Assembly (NCBI RefSeq): GCF_049065735.1 | Contig: NZ_JBAKHD010000006.1 | Span: 124,001 to 188,000 of the forward strand | DNA from: Paramesorhizobium sp049065735 | Lineage (GTDB): Bacteria > Pseudomonadota > Alphaproteobacteria > Rhizobiales > Rhizobiaceae | DNA length: 64,000 bases | Direction: 5' to 3' | Part shown: positions 16,298 to 25,347 of the stretch, in pieces | Layout of the letters: each line of letters opens with the position of its first letter | How positions within the stretch are numbered: position 1 is the stretch's first letter | Translations under genes and position numbers: made by a program | The notes under the pieces: generated by a model | Told to the model about the DNA's origin: nothing | The model's input: only the letters and a program-made list of their open reading frames with translations | Databases searched by the model: none

Positions 16298-16747
16298 CTA
16301 CAACCGCTCAGCCTCGTAGTCGGCGCAGGAATAATCCAGCATCGACAGCGCGTCGGCGAGATAGTCCGGGGCGAGCGGCGTGCCCAGAAAATAATCCGCC
16401 GTATGCTCATTGTGCGCCTCGGCGGCTTCCTTTCGCACGGTTTTCCAGTCCCTGGCGGCCTCGTCATTGCGAGCCAGCCACATCAGCGCGACGAGATCGA
16501 TCTGCTCGTCGATGGAGAGATTGTCGATGATCGAGCGCAGTTCCTGTTCCGTCGCGTCATTCTTGTGATCTTCCAGAACCGCGGCGCCCCGGTCGTCGGA
16601 GGGATTGGAGCCCGGGTCCGGCTCCGTGACGACATCCTTGGCGTAATATTCGCGCGCCTTCATGATGATGAAACAGACTGTCTCAAGCGGTATCGTCAGC
16701 TCCACATCGCTTGCATCGGCCAGAGCGGTTCGTCGCGTCATTTCCAT
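16298..16747 (-). CDS. DUF3775-like conserved hypothetical protein
   Basis: A 149-residue acidic soluble protein. It shows LTIPLETVCFIIMKAREYYAKD near residue 20, an acidic linker (PDPGSNPSDDRGAAVL), then LRSIIDNLSIDEQIDLVALMWLARND and a C-terminal PLAPDYLADALSMLDYSC. This arrangement matches the DUF3775 family of alphaproteobacterial proteins as I remember it; no function is known. ATG 16747 is chosen because GGAGG lies immediately upstream; an in-frame ATG two codons later is also possible. It is divergent from the SDR gene, about 106 bp apart, and no operon partner is visible. Confidence 0.75.
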   Translation of the reverse strand: MEMTRRTALADASDVELTIPLETVCFIIMKAREYYAKDVVTEPDPGSNPSDDRGAAVLEDHKNDATEQELRSIIDNLSIDEQIDLVALMWLARNDEAARDWKTVRKEAAEAHNEHTADYFLGTPLAPDYLADALSMLDYSCADYEAERL

Positions 16748-16853
16748 CGTGCCTCCATGCGGGATGAGGGAGTAACGCTCGCTATGCTGGCTGGTTCCCT
16801 GCTTGAAGGGGTGGATCATTCCTGCCATCATCCGATGCGGGAGGAACTAGCAA

Positions 16854-17600
16854 ATGAACAGGATAGACCTTGAGGGCCAGCACGCGGTCGTCACCGGCGG
16901 CGCGCAGGGGCTGGGCTTTGCCATGGCCAGCCGTTTCATCCGATCCGGCGCGTCGGTGACGCTGTGGGACATGAATGCCGAATTGCTGGAAGCGGCGAAG
17001 GAGGCGCTCGGCGATGCCGTGAGAACGGTGACCGTCGATATCACGGATCATGAGGCCGTTTCCGCCGCGCATGAGAAGACGGAGGCGGAGGGCGGCCCCG
17101 TCTCGATCCTCGTCAATTCCGCCGGCATTGCCGGTCCCGCCGCGCCGCTCGACAGCTATGATATCGGCTGGTGGCAGAAAATCATCGACGTCAACCTCAA
17201 CGGCACATTCTATGTCAACCGCGCCGTCGTTCCCGGCATGAAGGCGCGCAATTACGGGCGCATCGTCAATATCGCTTCGATCGCTGGCAAGGAGGGCAAC
17301 CCCAACGCCGCCGCCTATTCCGCCTCGAAGGCCGCTGTGATCGGACTCACCAAATCGCTCGGCAAGGAACTGGCGGGCTACGACATCGCCGTCAATTGCA
17401 TCACGCCGGCGACGGCGGAAACGCGCATTCTCGAACAGCTGACGCCTGAATTCATCGACTATATGCGCTCGAAAATCCCGCGCGGGCGGTTCCTGGAGGT
17501 CGAGGAAGCGGCGTCCATGGTCGCCTGGCTCGTCTCCAAGGAGAACAGCTTCACCACCGCCGCGACCTTCGATCTCTCCGGCGGGCGGGCGACTTATTAG
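16854..17600 (+). CDS. Short-chain dehydrogenase/reductase
   Basis: A 248-residue classical SDR. The cofactor motif TGGAQGLGFAM (about 14-24) and NSAGIAG (88-94) are present, as is the catalytic Ser-Tyr-Lys set (S in IVNIASIAG; YSASK). After strand 2 the WDMN acid points to NAD(H) rather than NADP(H). The sequence resembles FabG- and sugar-alcohol-dehydrogenase-type SDRs; the substrate cannot be named. GGAGG lies 9 bp before the ATG. Its stop codon TAG lies inside the first bases of a dispersed repeat arm (17598 on), so the repeat has been joined exactly at the 3' end of the gene. Confidence 0.85.
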   Translation: MNRIDLEGQHAVVTGGAQGLGFAMASRFIRSGASVTLWDMNAELLEAAKEALGDAVRTVTVDITDHEAVSAAHEKTEAEGGPVSILVNSAGIAGPAAPLDSYDIGWWQKIIDVNLNGTFYVNRAVVPGMKARNYGRIVNIASIAGKEGNPNAAAYSASKAAVIGLTKSLGKELAGYDIAVNCITPATAETRILEQLTPEFIDYMRSKIPRGRFLEVEEAASMVAWLVSKENSFTTAATFDLSGGRATY

Positions 17601-17674
17601 AGTCTGTCAGGGATAATCGGAAGCGATTTTACCTCTGCCGTCATCCTCGGGCTTGTCCCGAGGATCTGCGACGG
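17598..17674 (+). repeat. Solo arm of the MITE-like repeat
   Basis: The sequence starts TAGAGTCTGTCAGGGATAAT and contains the palindromic core CCTCGGGCTTGTCCCGAGG. It matches one arm (reverse complement) of the element at 33721-33925 over about 75 bp. It fills the gap between the convergent SDR and ureG genes and could act as a bidirectional terminator hairpin. Confidence 0.75.
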
Positions 17675-17699
17675 TACGGTTTTCAGGACGGTCATGGCC

Positions 17700-18314
17700 T
17701 CACGCCAGCCCGCCCTCAAGCTCAAGGAACGCGACGATGCGGTCAATGCCCTCGCCGCGTTTCATGTCGGTGAAGACGAAGGGCTGGCCGGACCGCATCC
17801 GGGCGGCATCGCGCTTCATAACATCGAGGTCGGCACCGACGAAGGGCGCGAGGTCCTTCTTGTTGATGATGAGCAGATCGGAGCGGGTAATGCCGGGGCC
17901 GCCCTTGCGCGGGATTTCCTCGCCCTGGCACACCGAGATGACATAGATCGTCAGGTCGGCAAGGTCAGGCGAGAAGGTTGCCGCGAGATTGTCGCCGCCG
18001 GACTCGATGAAGACGATGTCGAGATCGGGAATACGCCTGACGAGATCGGCAATGGCCTGCAGGTTGATCGAGGCGTCCTCGCGGATGGCGGTGTGCGGGC
18101 AGCCGCCCGTCTCCACGCCGACAATGCGGTCCGAGGGCAGCGCCTGCATGCGCACCAGCGCCTCCGCATCCTCCTTGGTGTAGATGTCGTTGGTGACGAC
18201 AGCGACCGAATAGCGCTCGCGCATCGCCTTGCACAGCTTCTCCGTCAGCGCCGTCTTGCCCGAGCCGACCGGGCCGCCGATGCCGACGCGCAGGGGACCG
18301 TTATTGGATGTCAT
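17700..18314 (-). CDS. ureG: Urease accessory GTPase
   Basis: A 204-residue SIMIBI-class GTPase. The P-loop GIGGPVGSGKTAL (about 11-23), VVTNDIYTKEDAEAL, the metal-binding VETGGCPHTAI (Cys-Pro-His), FIESGGDNLAATFSP and INKKDLAPFVGADL are all conserved. UreG hydrolyses GTP while delivering nickel, with UreF and UreD, to the urease active site. It is the last gene of the urt-ure operon, about 30 bp after ureF, and converges on the SDR gene across a repeat arm. Confidence 0.97.
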   Translation of the reverse strand: MTSNNGPLRVGIGGPVGSGKTALTEKLCKAMRERYSVAVVTNDIYTKEDAEALVRMQALPSDRIVGVETGGCPHTAIREDASINLQAIADLVRRIPDLDIVFIESGGDNLAATFSPDLADLTIYVISVCQGEEIPRKGGPGITRSDLLIINKKDLAPFVGADLDVMKRDAARMRSGQPFVFTDMKRGEGIDRIVAFLELEGGLA

Positions 18315-18346
18315 GGCTCAAATCCTCCGGATAAATGCGGCGCCCG

Positions 18347-19009
18347 TCATGAGCGAAACAGCCTGACGCCAAGGGTTTCATGTTTCAGGCTGGCGATGTC
18401 GGAAAGAATCGCCGCCGAGCCCAGATCATCGAGCGTGCTTGTTGCCGCGCGCGCGGCCGTGTCTCCGATATGAGGCTCGATGGCAGCCAGCACCGCCACG
18501 CCGTCGCGCTGGCCCAATACGCCGCAACGGATTGCCGCCGATACGAGGTTCGAGACCGCCGCGTGCAGGTAGAGCGCCAGCGTCGGCTCCAGCCCGGTGT
18601 CATGCGCGCCAGCCACTGCGCCGACGGCGACCGGATAGGCCATCCGGGGGCTAAAACGGCCAACCAGCGGATGCGGCCACGATGCCGCTGCGGCGAGGAA
18701 AGCTTCGCCCTGCAGCATCGTCTCGCGGTGACGCTCAGCGGAGCCGGCAAGCGCCTCGGCCAGTTCGGCAATCTCGGCAAACCGCTGCTCATCATCGAAG
18801 GCGCGGTAGGCGGCGGCAAGCAGCACCGCGTCGTTCCACTGCGCGCCATGCGCAAGGATCGTTTCGAGCCAATTCTGCAAGCTCTCCCGGTCGTGCACCT
18901 GCCCATCATGCACCGCCTGCTCCAGCCCGCCGGAATAGGAGAACGCGCCGACGGGAAAGGCCGGCGACAGCCACGCCGCCAGCCGCAGCAGCGCCGTGGT
19001 ATCAGCCAT
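18347..19009 (-). CDS. ureF: Urease accessory protein UreF
   Basis: A 220-residue all-helical UreF. The start LLRLAAWLSPAFPVGAFSYSGGLEQAV is the family signature, and the C-terminal SLKHETLGVRLFRS is the conserved tail that contacts UreG/UreD. UreF acts as a scaffold and as a regulator of UreG GTPase activity. ATG 19009 is preferred as it begins just before the conserved region; it overlaps the ureE end by 8 bp. Upstream in-frame ATGs (19030, 19045) fall within the histidine-tail coding part of ureE. Confidence 0.95.
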   Translation of the reverse strand: MADTTALLRLAAWLSPAFPVGAFSYSGGLEQAVHDGQVHDRESLQNWLETILAHGAQWNDAVLLAAAYRAFDDEQRFAEIAELAEALAGSAERHRETMLQGEAFLAAAASWPHPLVGRFSPRMAYPVAVGAVAGAHDTGLEPTLALYLHAAVSNLVSAAIRCGVLGQRDGVAVLAAIEPHIGDTAARAATSTLDDLGSAAILSDIASLKHETLGVRLFRS

Positions 19010-19472
19010 GATGGTGGTGATGGTGCCCATGACCGCCGCTGCCATGATAGGCGCCGTGAACGGGGTGGAACGGCTCGGTCACCTCGGTCACGGTCGCGCC
19101 CAGGCCCTGCAGCATCCTGGCGATCACATGATCGCGCAGCACGAGAATGCGCTCTGCCTCGATCTGCGCCAGCAGGTGCCGGTTGCCGAGATGCCAGGCA
19201 AGCTCCGTCAGATGCAGCCGGTCCCGCGCGCGCACCTCCAGAAGCGGCTCATCCGCCGCCGCGATCTCCACCGTCGCCCCATTGTCGAGCAGCAGCCGGT
19301 CACCATGCTTCAGCTGCACCGGCTCCATCAGGTCCAGCATGACGACATCGTCATTGGTCATATGCAGGAGCTTGCGGCGGATATGGCGCTGGTCATGGCG
19401 CAGCACGATCACATCGATGGGATCGGTGCGCGGCGCATCGGATTTGAGGATTTCGGTGGAACGGTAGGGCAT
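19002..19472 (-). CDS. ureE: Urease nickel-donor metallochaperone with His-rich tail
   Basis: A 156-residue UreE. The N-terminal domain (1-70) is the peptide-binding half; the metal-binding half contains AWHLGNRHLLAQIEAERILVLRDHVIARML with the conserved dimer-interface histidine. The C-terminus ends in GYHGSGGHGHHHHHHG, a polyhistidine tail that binds extra nickel in some UreE proteins. ATG 19472 is taken because the domain starts there. A hairpin (19491-19498 with 19518-19525) lies in the 63-bp gap after ureC. Confidence 0.95.
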   Translation of the reverse strand: MPYRSTEILKSDAPRTDPIDVIVLRHDQRHIRRKLLHMTNDDVVMLDLMEPVQLKHGDRLLLDNGATVEIAAADEPLLEVRARDRLHLTELAWHLGNRHLLAQIEAERILVLRDHVIARMLQGLGATVTEVTEPFHPVHGAYHGSGGHGHHHHHHG

Positions 19473-19535
19473 GGCTTCTCTTCTTGTAAAGGTTGGCGGA
19501 CAGAGGGGGGTGCCTCGCGCCAACCCTCAAAACAC

Positions 19536-21245
19536 TCAAAACAAAAAATACCGCTGCGCCATCGGCAGAACCGTAGCAGGCTCGCAGGTCAGAAGTTCGC
19601 CATCGGCGCGCACTTCATAGGTCTCCGGATCCACCTCGATATGCGGTGTCAGGCTGTTATGCACCATCGAGGCCTTGGAAATCCCGCCGCGCACATTTTT
19701 AACCGCCACCAGCTTCTTCGACACGCCGAGGCGCTGGGCGAGGCCGGCGTCAAGCGCGGCCTGGCTGACAAAGGTCACCGAGGAATTGGTTCTGAGCTTG
19801 CCATAGGCGGCAAACATCGGGCGGTAATGCATGGGCTGCGGCGTCGGGATCGAAGCGTTGGGGTCGCCCATCGGCGCCGCCGCGATGGAGCCGCCGAGCA
19901 GCACCATCTCGGGCTTTACACCGAAGAAGGCCGGATTCCACAGCACCAGATCGGCGCGCTTGCCGACTTCCACCGAGCCGATCTCATGGCTCACCCCGTG
20001 CGCGATGGCCGGGTTGATCGTGTATTTGGCGATGTAGCGGCGTATGCGGAAATTGTCGTTGTCGCCGGTCTCTTCCCTCAAGCGGCCGCGCTGGCGCTTC
20101 ATCTTGTCCGCCGTCTGCCAGGTGCGGATCGCCACTTCACCCACCCGCCCCATGGCCTGGCTGTCGGATGAGATGATCGAGAACGCGCCGATATCGTGCA
20201 GTATGTCCTCCGCCGCGATGGTCTCCTTGCGGATACGGCTTTCGGCGAAGGCGATATCCTCGGGGATCGACGGCGACAGATGATGGCAGACCATCAGCAT
20301 ATCAAGATGTTCGGCTATGGTATTGATTGTATAGGGCCGCGTCGGGTTGGTGGAGGATGGAATGACGTTCGGCAGGCCGCACACTTTGATAATGTCAGGC
20401 GCATGCCCGCCGCCTGCCCCTTCCGTATGGAAGGCGTGGATGGTGCGGCCCTTGATGGCAGCGACCGTATCCTCGACGAAGCCGCTCTCGTTGAGCGTGT
20501 CGGTGTGGATCATCACCTGCACGTCGTAATCGTCGGCCACCGCAAGGCAATTGTCGATAGCGGCGGGGGTCGTGCCCCAATCCTCGTGCAATTTCAGCGA
20601 GGAAGCACCCGCGAGAACCATTTCCTCCAGCGGCCCGGGCAGCGAGGCATTGCCCTTGCCCGCCAGCGCGAGGTTCATCGAGAAGGCATCGAAGCTTTCG
20701 ATCATCCGCTCGATATGCCAGGCCCCGGTGCAGGTGGTGGCGAGGGTGCCATGCGCCGGGCCGGAGCCGCCGCCGAGCATGCAGGTGATGCCGCTCATCA
20801 GCGCCTCCTCAATCTGCTGCGGGCAGATGAAATGGATATGCGCGTCCATGCCACCGGCGGTCAAAATCTTGCCCTCCCCGGCAATCGCTTCCGTCGAGGG
20901 GCCGACGATGATGGTGACATCGGGCTGGGTATCCGGGTTGCCCGCCTTGCCGATGGCATGGATACGGCCATCTTTTAGCCCAACATCCGCCTTGTAGATG
21001 CCGGAATAATCGACGATCAGCGCGTTGGTTATGACCGTATCGACGGCTCCATCCGCCCGTTTTGCCTGGGATTGCCCCATTCCGTCGCGGATCACTTTGC
21101 CGCCTCCGAACTTCACCTCCTCGCCATAGACGGTGAAGTCCTTCTCCACCTCGGCGAAGAGCTCAGTATCGGCCAGCCGCACCCTGTCGCCCACGGTCGG
21201 GCCGAACATGCTGGCATAGGCGGCGCGGGACATATTGAACGGCAT
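19536..21245 (-). CDS. ureC: Urease alpha (catalytic) subunit
   Basis: A 569-residue catalytic subunit of the di-nickel urease, hydrolysing urea to ammonia and carbamate. It starts MSRAAYASMFGPTVGDRVRLADTEL after a short MPFN, has the nickel-ligand HIHF motif (MDAHIHFICPQQ), the lysine region (SLKLHEDWGTTP), the HTDTLNESGF and HAFHTEGAGGGHAPD histidines, and the mobile-flap Cys-His pair in MVCHHLSPS. All catalytic residues seen are intact. ATG 21245 is 1 bp after the ureB stop; a longer reading would overlap ureB. Confidence 0.98.
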   Translation of the reverse strand: MPFNMSRAAYASMFGPTVGDRVRLADTELFAEVEKDFTVYGEEVKFGGGKVIRDGMGQSQAKRADGAVDTVITNALIVDYSGIYKADVGLKDGRIHAIGKAGNPDTQPDVTIIVGPSTEAIAGEGKILTAGGMDAHIHFICPQQIEEALMSGITCMLGGGSGPAHGTLATTCTGAWHIERMIESFDAFSMNLALAGKGNASLPGPLEEMVLAGASSLKLHEDWGTTPAAIDNCLAVADDYDVQVMIHTDTLNESGFVEDTVAAIKGRTIHAFHTEGAGGGHAPDIIKVCGLPNVIPSSTNPTRPYTINTIAEHLDMLMVCHHLSPSIPEDIAFAESRIRKETIAAEDILHDIGAFSIISSDSQAMGRVGEVAIRTWQTADKMKRQRGRLREETGDNDNFRIRRYIAKYTINPAIAHGVSHEIGSVEVGKRADLVLWNPAFFGVKPEMVLLGGSIAAAPMGDPNASIPTPQPMHYRPMFAAYGKLRTNSSVTFVSQAALDAGLAQRLGVSKKLVAVKNVRGGISKASMVHNSLTPHIEVDPETYEVRADGELLTCEPATVLPMAQRYFLF

Positions 21246-21246
21246 A

Positions 21247-21552
21247 TCAGAGCCTCCCCATAATCGCCTGGCGGAAACCGTAAATCTCCCGCCTGCCACG
21301 GAACGGAATGAGCCTGATCGTCCGGGTCTGGCCCGGCTCGAAACGGATCGCCGTTCCGCTTGGGATATCCAGCCGCATACCCCGCGCGCGTTCCCGCTCG
21401 AAGGACAGGGCGGGATTGGTTTCGTAGAAATGATAATGGCTGCCCACCTGCACCGGCCGGTCGCCGGTATTGGCGACGTCAAGCGTCACGACCGGCAGGC
21501 CGCTATTCAGTTCGATCTCGCCATTGGCGGGAATGATTTCACCGGGAATCAT
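21247..21552 (-). CDS. ureB: Urease beta subunit
   Basis: A 101-residue structural subunit with the conserved start MIPGEIIPANGEIELN, the NTGDRPVQVGSHYHFYETNPAL core, and GTAIRFEPG...RTIRLIPFRGRREIYGF. It assembles with UreA and UreC into the (ABC)3 urease. The separate ureA and ureB genes are the usual bacterial arrangement, unlike the fused subunit of Helicobacter. It is 3 bp after ureA and 1 bp before ureC. Confidence 0.98.
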   Translation of the reverse strand: MIPGEIIPANGEIELNSGLPVVTLDVANTGDRPVQVGSHYHFYETNPALSFERERARGMRLDIPSGTAIRFEPGQTRTIRLIPFRGRREIYGFRQAIMGRL

Positions 21553-21555
21553 GGT

Positions 21556-21858
21556 TCACCTAATCGGCTCATGCACGGTCACGAGCTTCGTCCCGTCGGG
21601 AAACGTCGCCTCGACCTGGATGTCGTGGATCATCTCGGCCACCCCTTCCATCACCTGCTCGCGAGTGATGACATGCGCGCCGGCTTCCATCAGCTCGGCG
21701 ACGGGGCGGCCGTCGCGGGCGCCTTCCACCACGAAATCGGTGATCAGCGCCACCGCTTCCGGATGGTTGAGCTTGACGCCGCGCTCCAGCCGCCGCCGCG
21801 CCACCATGGCCGCCATCGATATGAGAAGCTTGTCTTTTTCGCGGGGGGTTAAGTTCAT
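21556..21858 (-). CDS. ureA: Urease gamma subunit
   Basis: A 100-residue subunit beginning MNLTPREKDKLLISMAAMVARRRLERGVKLNHPEAVALI, with the EGARDGRPVAELMEAG and VQVEATFPDGTKLVTVH-type segments typical of UreA. The size is standard. It starts 14 bp after the ureD stop and leads the structural trio ureABC. Confidence 0.98.
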   Translation of the reverse strand: MNLTPREKDKLLISMAAMVARRRLERGVKLNHPEAVALITDFVVEGARDGRPVAELMEAGAHVITREQVMEGVAEMIHDIQVEATFPDGTKLVTVHEPIR

Positions 21859-21872
21859 GCGTTCCCGTCCTG

Positions 21873-22733
21873 TTACAGCGTCCAGACCTTCGGCAGGCTC
21901 GCGCCTTGGCGCAAGTGCGAAATGACCGGGATGAGAATTTTGCGCAAGGCAAAGCCATCGGGCGCAGCGAGGCGGGCGACGAGCTTATCCTGCCAATGGC
22001 TGGCGCCTGCCGGCGCGCCATCGAGCATGGCCCTCACAGGCCCGATGAGCGCCTCGGCGCTCGGTCCGCAATAGAGGATCGTCGCAAAGGCGCGTCCGCC
22101 CGAAAGGACAGCCTCGCGCTGGGAGAGATCGGCAATATCGCCCGACAATCGCGTCTCCTCGGCATGAACCAGATGCCCGGCGCGGCGAATGCGCCAGCGG
22201 TCGCGGAAGAGGCCCGCGCGCATGGTCTCGCCCATGGCCTTTCGCCCGAGCAGCACGGCTTCAACGGCGACGAACTCTGCGTCATCGGCAAGATCGACCT
22301 CCAGCCGGCGGGTGAGCGAGGCATTGTCGAAGAGGATCGTCTCCTGCGGCAGCCAGTCCACACGGCACCCGGCACCGGCGGTGATATGCGTCTCCACAGA
22401 CGCGGTCCCGGCGCTCGCTTTATAGACCTTTTCGCAGGCCTGGGTGGTCAGCGTCAACGCCGTCCCCTCCCCTACCGTGAACCGCCAGTCGAGCGCGTCG
22501 CCGCCGGTGAGGCCGCCTGCGGTGTTGATGAGCACCGCCTCCATCGATCCGTCAAAGGTCTCCGGCAGGCGTATCTTGGCGCAGCCCTCCTGATGCAGCG
22601 TGTCGAGCCGGGTTGCCTCGCCCCGCCGCTTGGTGCTCATCCGGCCGGAGCCGCGCGCCCGTTGCATGGAAGATGTCGTCAAAAGGCTCGCTCGTCTTGA
22701 GGGCAGCGACACGGGAAGAACGTGGATCGTCAT
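21873..22733 (-). CDS. ureD: Urease accessory protein UreD
   Basis: A 286-residue UreD (UreH). The conserved LINTAGGLTGGDALDWRFTVGEGTALTLTTQACEKVYKA block (about 69-107) and WLPQETILFDNASLTRRLEVDL are clear. UreD binds apo-urease and, with UreF and UreG, channels nickel into it. ATG 22733 overlaps the urtE stop by 4 bp (ATGA), joining the transport and urease halves into one transcription unit. Confidence 0.96.
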   Translation of the reverse strand: MTIHVLPVSLPSRRASLLTTSSMQRARGSGRMSTKRRGEATRLDTLHQEGCAKIRLPETFDGSMEAVLINTAGGLTGGDALDWRFTVGEGTALTLTTQACEKVYKASAGTASVETHITAGAGCRVDWLPQETILFDNASLTRRLEVDLADDAEFVAVEAVLLGRKAMGETMRAGLFRDRWRIRRAGHLVHAEETRLSGDIADLSQREAVLSGGRAFATILYCGPSAEALIGPVRAMLDGAPAGASHWQDKLVARLAAPDGFALRKILIPVISHLRQGASLPKVWTL

Positions 22734-23425
22734 ACCGTCAGATGCCTTCGCGCTTCCGGCGTATCCAGCGTTTCCGCGGGCCCTTCATGCACGATCTCGC
22801 CGCGGTCCATGATATAGACATGGTCGGCAAGCTCGCGGCAGAAGTCAAGATATTGCTCCACCAGCAGGATCGCCATACCGGATGAGTCGCGCAAATAGCG
22901 GATGGCGCGGCCGATATCCTTGATGATCGAAGGCTGGATGCCCTCGGTCGGCTCGTCCAGAACAAGGATTTGAGGCCGCGTGACCAAGGCCCGCCCGATC
23001 GCAAGCTGCTGCTGCTGGCCCCCCGATAAGTCGCCGCCGCGCCGGGAAAGCATGGATTGCAGCACCGGAAACAGCTTGAATATATCCTCAGGGATAGAAC
23101 GCTCCGCCGGTTTCAGCGGCGCAAAGCCCGTCTCCAGATTTTCACGCACCGTCAGCAGGGAGAAGATTTCGCGCCCCTGCGGCACATAGCCGATGCCCTG
23201 ACGGGCACGGCTATAGGGGGCCATGCCGTCGAGCGGCACTCCTTTGAAGCTAACCGAACCGGAGGAAAGGGGATGCTGGCCGGTGATGGCCCGCAGAAGG
23301 CTTGACTTTCCCACCCCGTTGCGCCCGAGCACACAGGTGATCTTGCCCATGTCAGCGTGAAGCGAAACGCCGCGCAGCGCCTGCGCCGCGCCATAATGCA
23401 GATTGGCCCGTTCGACGGTCAGCAT
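22730..23425 (-). CDS. urtE: Urea ABC transporter ATP-binding protein UrtE
   Basis: A 231-residue LivF-like ATPase with Walker A GRNGVGKSS, Q-loop region (YVPQGREIF), signature LSGGQQQQLAIGRAL, Walker B ILVLDEPTEG and the switch histidine region. The GIQPSIIKDIG segment after Walker B is characteristic of UrtE. It powers urea uptake with UrtD. ATG 23425 is chosen as it starts the domain; it lies 4 bp after urtD. Confidence 0.96.
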   Translation of the reverse strand: MLTVERANLHYGAAQALRGVSLHADMGKITCVLGRNGVGKSSLLRAITGQHPLSSGSVSFKGVPLDGMAPYSRARQGIGYVPQGREIFSLLTVRENLETGFAPLKPAERSIPEDIFKLFPVLQSMLSRRGGDLSGGQQQQLAIGRALVTRPQILVLDEPTEGIQPSIIKDIGRAIRYLRDSSGMAILLVEQYLDFCRELADHVYIMDRGEIVHEGPAETLDTPEARRHLTV

Positions 23426-23429
23426 GGCC

Positions 23430-24179
23430 TCACCTTCCCAGATAATGCTCGATGACCTTGCGGTCCGAACTGACGAAATCGATGGAGCCTTCCGCCAGCA
23501 CCGAGCCTTCGGCAAGGCATGTCACCTTGACGCCCAGCTCCCGGATGAAGCCCATATCGTGCTCGACCACGACGACCGAGCGCGTCCTGGCGATTTCCTT
23601 TAGGAGCACCGCCGTTTCCGCTGTTTCCGCATCGGTCATCCCGGCGACGGGTTCGTCCACCAGAAGCAATTCCGGCTCCTGCGCCAAGAGCATGCCGATC
23701 TCCAGCCATTGCTTCTGCCCGTGGCTCAAGTTTGCAGCGAGGTCGTCGCGGCGATGGGCAAGCCGCACCGTCGAGAGGATCTCCTCGATGCGCGCCTCGT
23801 CCTCCCGCGTCAGGCGGTAGAACAGCGTGGCGAAGACGCCGCGGCGGCGGTTGAGCGCCAGTTCGAGATTATCCCAGACGGTGTGGCTCTCGAACACGGT
23901 CGGCTTCTGGAACTTGCGTCCGATGCCGAGCCGGGCGATCTCCGCCTCGTCCTTCTTCGTCAGATCGATATCGCCCTTGAAGAACACCTCGCCCTCATCG
24001 GGCCGGGTCTTGCCGGTGATGATGTCCATCATGGTCGTCTTGCCCGCGCCGTTGGGGCCGATGACGGCGCGCAACTCCCCCGGCTCGACGATGAAGGACA
24101 GGGCATTCAACGCCTTGAACCCGTCAAAGGAGACGGAAACGCCATCGAGATAAAGGACGCTTTTGGGTTTTTCGCTCAT
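23430..24179 (-). CDS. urtD: Urea ABC transporter ATP-binding protein UrtD
   Basis: A 249-residue LivG-like ATPase with Walker A GPNGAGKTT, the UrtD-typical DIITGKTRPDEGEV, IGRKFQKPTVFESHTVWDNLELAL, signature LSHGQKQWLEIGMLL and Walker B LLLVDEPVAGM. The serine-to-histidine change in the signature (LSHGQKQ) is usual for UrtD. It forms the ATPase pair with UrtE. The start at 24179 is 7 bp after the urtC stop. Confidence 0.96.
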   Translation of the reverse strand: MSEKPKSVLYLDGVSVSFDGFKALNALSFIVEPGELRAVIGPNGAGKTTMMDIITGKTRPDEGEVFFKGDIDLTKKDEAEIARLGIGRKFQKPTVFESHTVWDNLELALNRRRGVFATLFYRLTREDEARIEEILSTVRLAHRRDDLAANLSHGQKQWLEIGMLLAQEPELLLVDEPVAGMTDAETAETAVLLKEIARTRSVVVVEHDMGFIRELGVKVTCLAEGSVLAEGSIDFVSSDRKVIEHYLGR

Positions 24180-24186
24180 GGCTGGC

Positions 24187-25347
24187 TCACTCCGCCGCGA
24201 CCGGGTTGACCGCCGCCGGCGTTCCGGCTTCCGCATCCGCCGCCTTGCGGATCGTCTTGCGGTTCGTCAGCCAGCCTTGCAATGTGCCGACGATGCCCTT
24301 CGGCAGGAACAGCGTGACGGCAACGAACAGGCCGCCCAGCGCGAACAGCCAGAATTCCGGGAAGGCGGCGGTGAAGATGCTCTTCCCGCCATTCACAAGG
24401 ATGGCGCCGACAATGGGCCCGATGAGCGTGCCGCGCCCGCCCACCGCCGTCCAAATGACGACCTCGATGGAATTGCCGGGGGCGAACTCGCCCGGATTGA
24501 TGATGCCGACCTGCGGCACGTAGAGCGCCCCGGCTACCCCCGCCATGACAGCCGAGACGGTGAAGGCGAAGAGCTTGAAGTGCTCCACCCGGTAGCCCAG
24601 GAAGCGGGCCCGGCTTTCGGCGTCACGCACGCTGACGAGGATCTTGCCATATTTCGAGCGGACGATGCCTGAGGTCACGGCCAGCGCGACCGCCAGCGCC
24701 ACCGCCGAGGCCGCAAACAGGGCGGCGCGGGTACCGTCCGCCTGAATGTTGAAGCCGAGGATATCCTTGAAGTCCGTCAGGCCGTTATTGCCGCCGAAGC
24801 CCATATCATTGCGGAAGAAGGCGAGCAGCAGCGCATAGGTCATCGCCTGCGTGATGATCGAGAGATAGACGCCGTTGACTCTCGAGCGGAAGGCGAACCA
24901 TCCGAAGACGAAGGCGAGCAGCCCCGGCACAACCACCACCATCAGCGTGGCGAACCAGAACATGTCGAAGCCGTGCCAGAACCAGGGCAGCTCCTTCCAG
25001 TTGAGGAACACCATAAAATCCGGGAGGATCGGGTCGCCATAGGAGCCGCGCGGGCCGATCTGCCGCATCAGATACATGCCCATCGCATAGCCACCGAGCG
25101 CGAAAAAGGCGGCATGGCCGAGGGAGAGAATGCCGCAGAAGCCCCAGACGAGATCGAGTGCCAGCGCCAGCAGCGCATAGGTCAGATATTTGCCGAACAG
25201 CGAGACGAGGTAAGTCGGCACATGCAGCGGATGGTCCGGGCCGGTCAAAAGATTGAGCGCCGGAACCAGCGCCGCCACCGCCAGAAGAAGCACGAAGGCG
25301 GCAACGATGGTGCGGTCGAAGGACTTCATCAGAAACGAGGTGATCAT
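24187..25347 (-). CDS. urtC: Urea ABC transporter permease UrtC
   Basis: A 386-residue LivM-like permease with about 10 membrane segments, including YALLALALDLVWGFCGILSLGHAAFFALGGYAMGMYL and the RVNGVYLSIITQAMTYALLLAFF motif, and the coupling region GKILVSVRDAESRARFLGY. The Lys/Ala-rich tail is cytoplasmic. ATG 25347 overlaps the urtB stop (ATGA). An open frame upstream of it is only the shadow of urtB. Confidence 0.96.
   Translation of the reverse strand: MITSFLMKSFDRTIVAAFVLLLAVAALVPALNLLTGPDHPLHVPTYLVSLFGKYLTYALLALALDLVWGFCGILSLGHAAFFALGGYAMGMYLMRQIGPRGSYGDPILPDFMVFLNWKELPWFWHGFDMFWFATLMVVVVPGLLAFVFGWFAFRSRVNGVYLSIITQAMTYALLLAFFRNDMGFGGNNGLTDFKDILGFNIQADGTRAALFAASAVALAVALAVTSGIVRSKYGKILVSVRDAESRARFLGYRVEHFKLFAFTVSAVMAGVAGALYVPQVGIINPGEFAPGNSIEVVIWTAVGGRGTLIGPIVGAILVNGGKSIFTAAFPEFWLFALGGLFVAVTLFLPKGIVGTLQGWLTNRKTIRKAADAEAGTPAAVNPVAAE

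Noticed and set aside
19491..19525. Sequence in the ureC-ureE gap resembling the edge of the urtA-urtB repeat
   Set aside because: Only short GC-rich stretches match (CAGAGGGGGGTG, CGCGCCAAC). A simple hairpin explains the region, and repeat membership cannot be supported without a genome-wide comparison.
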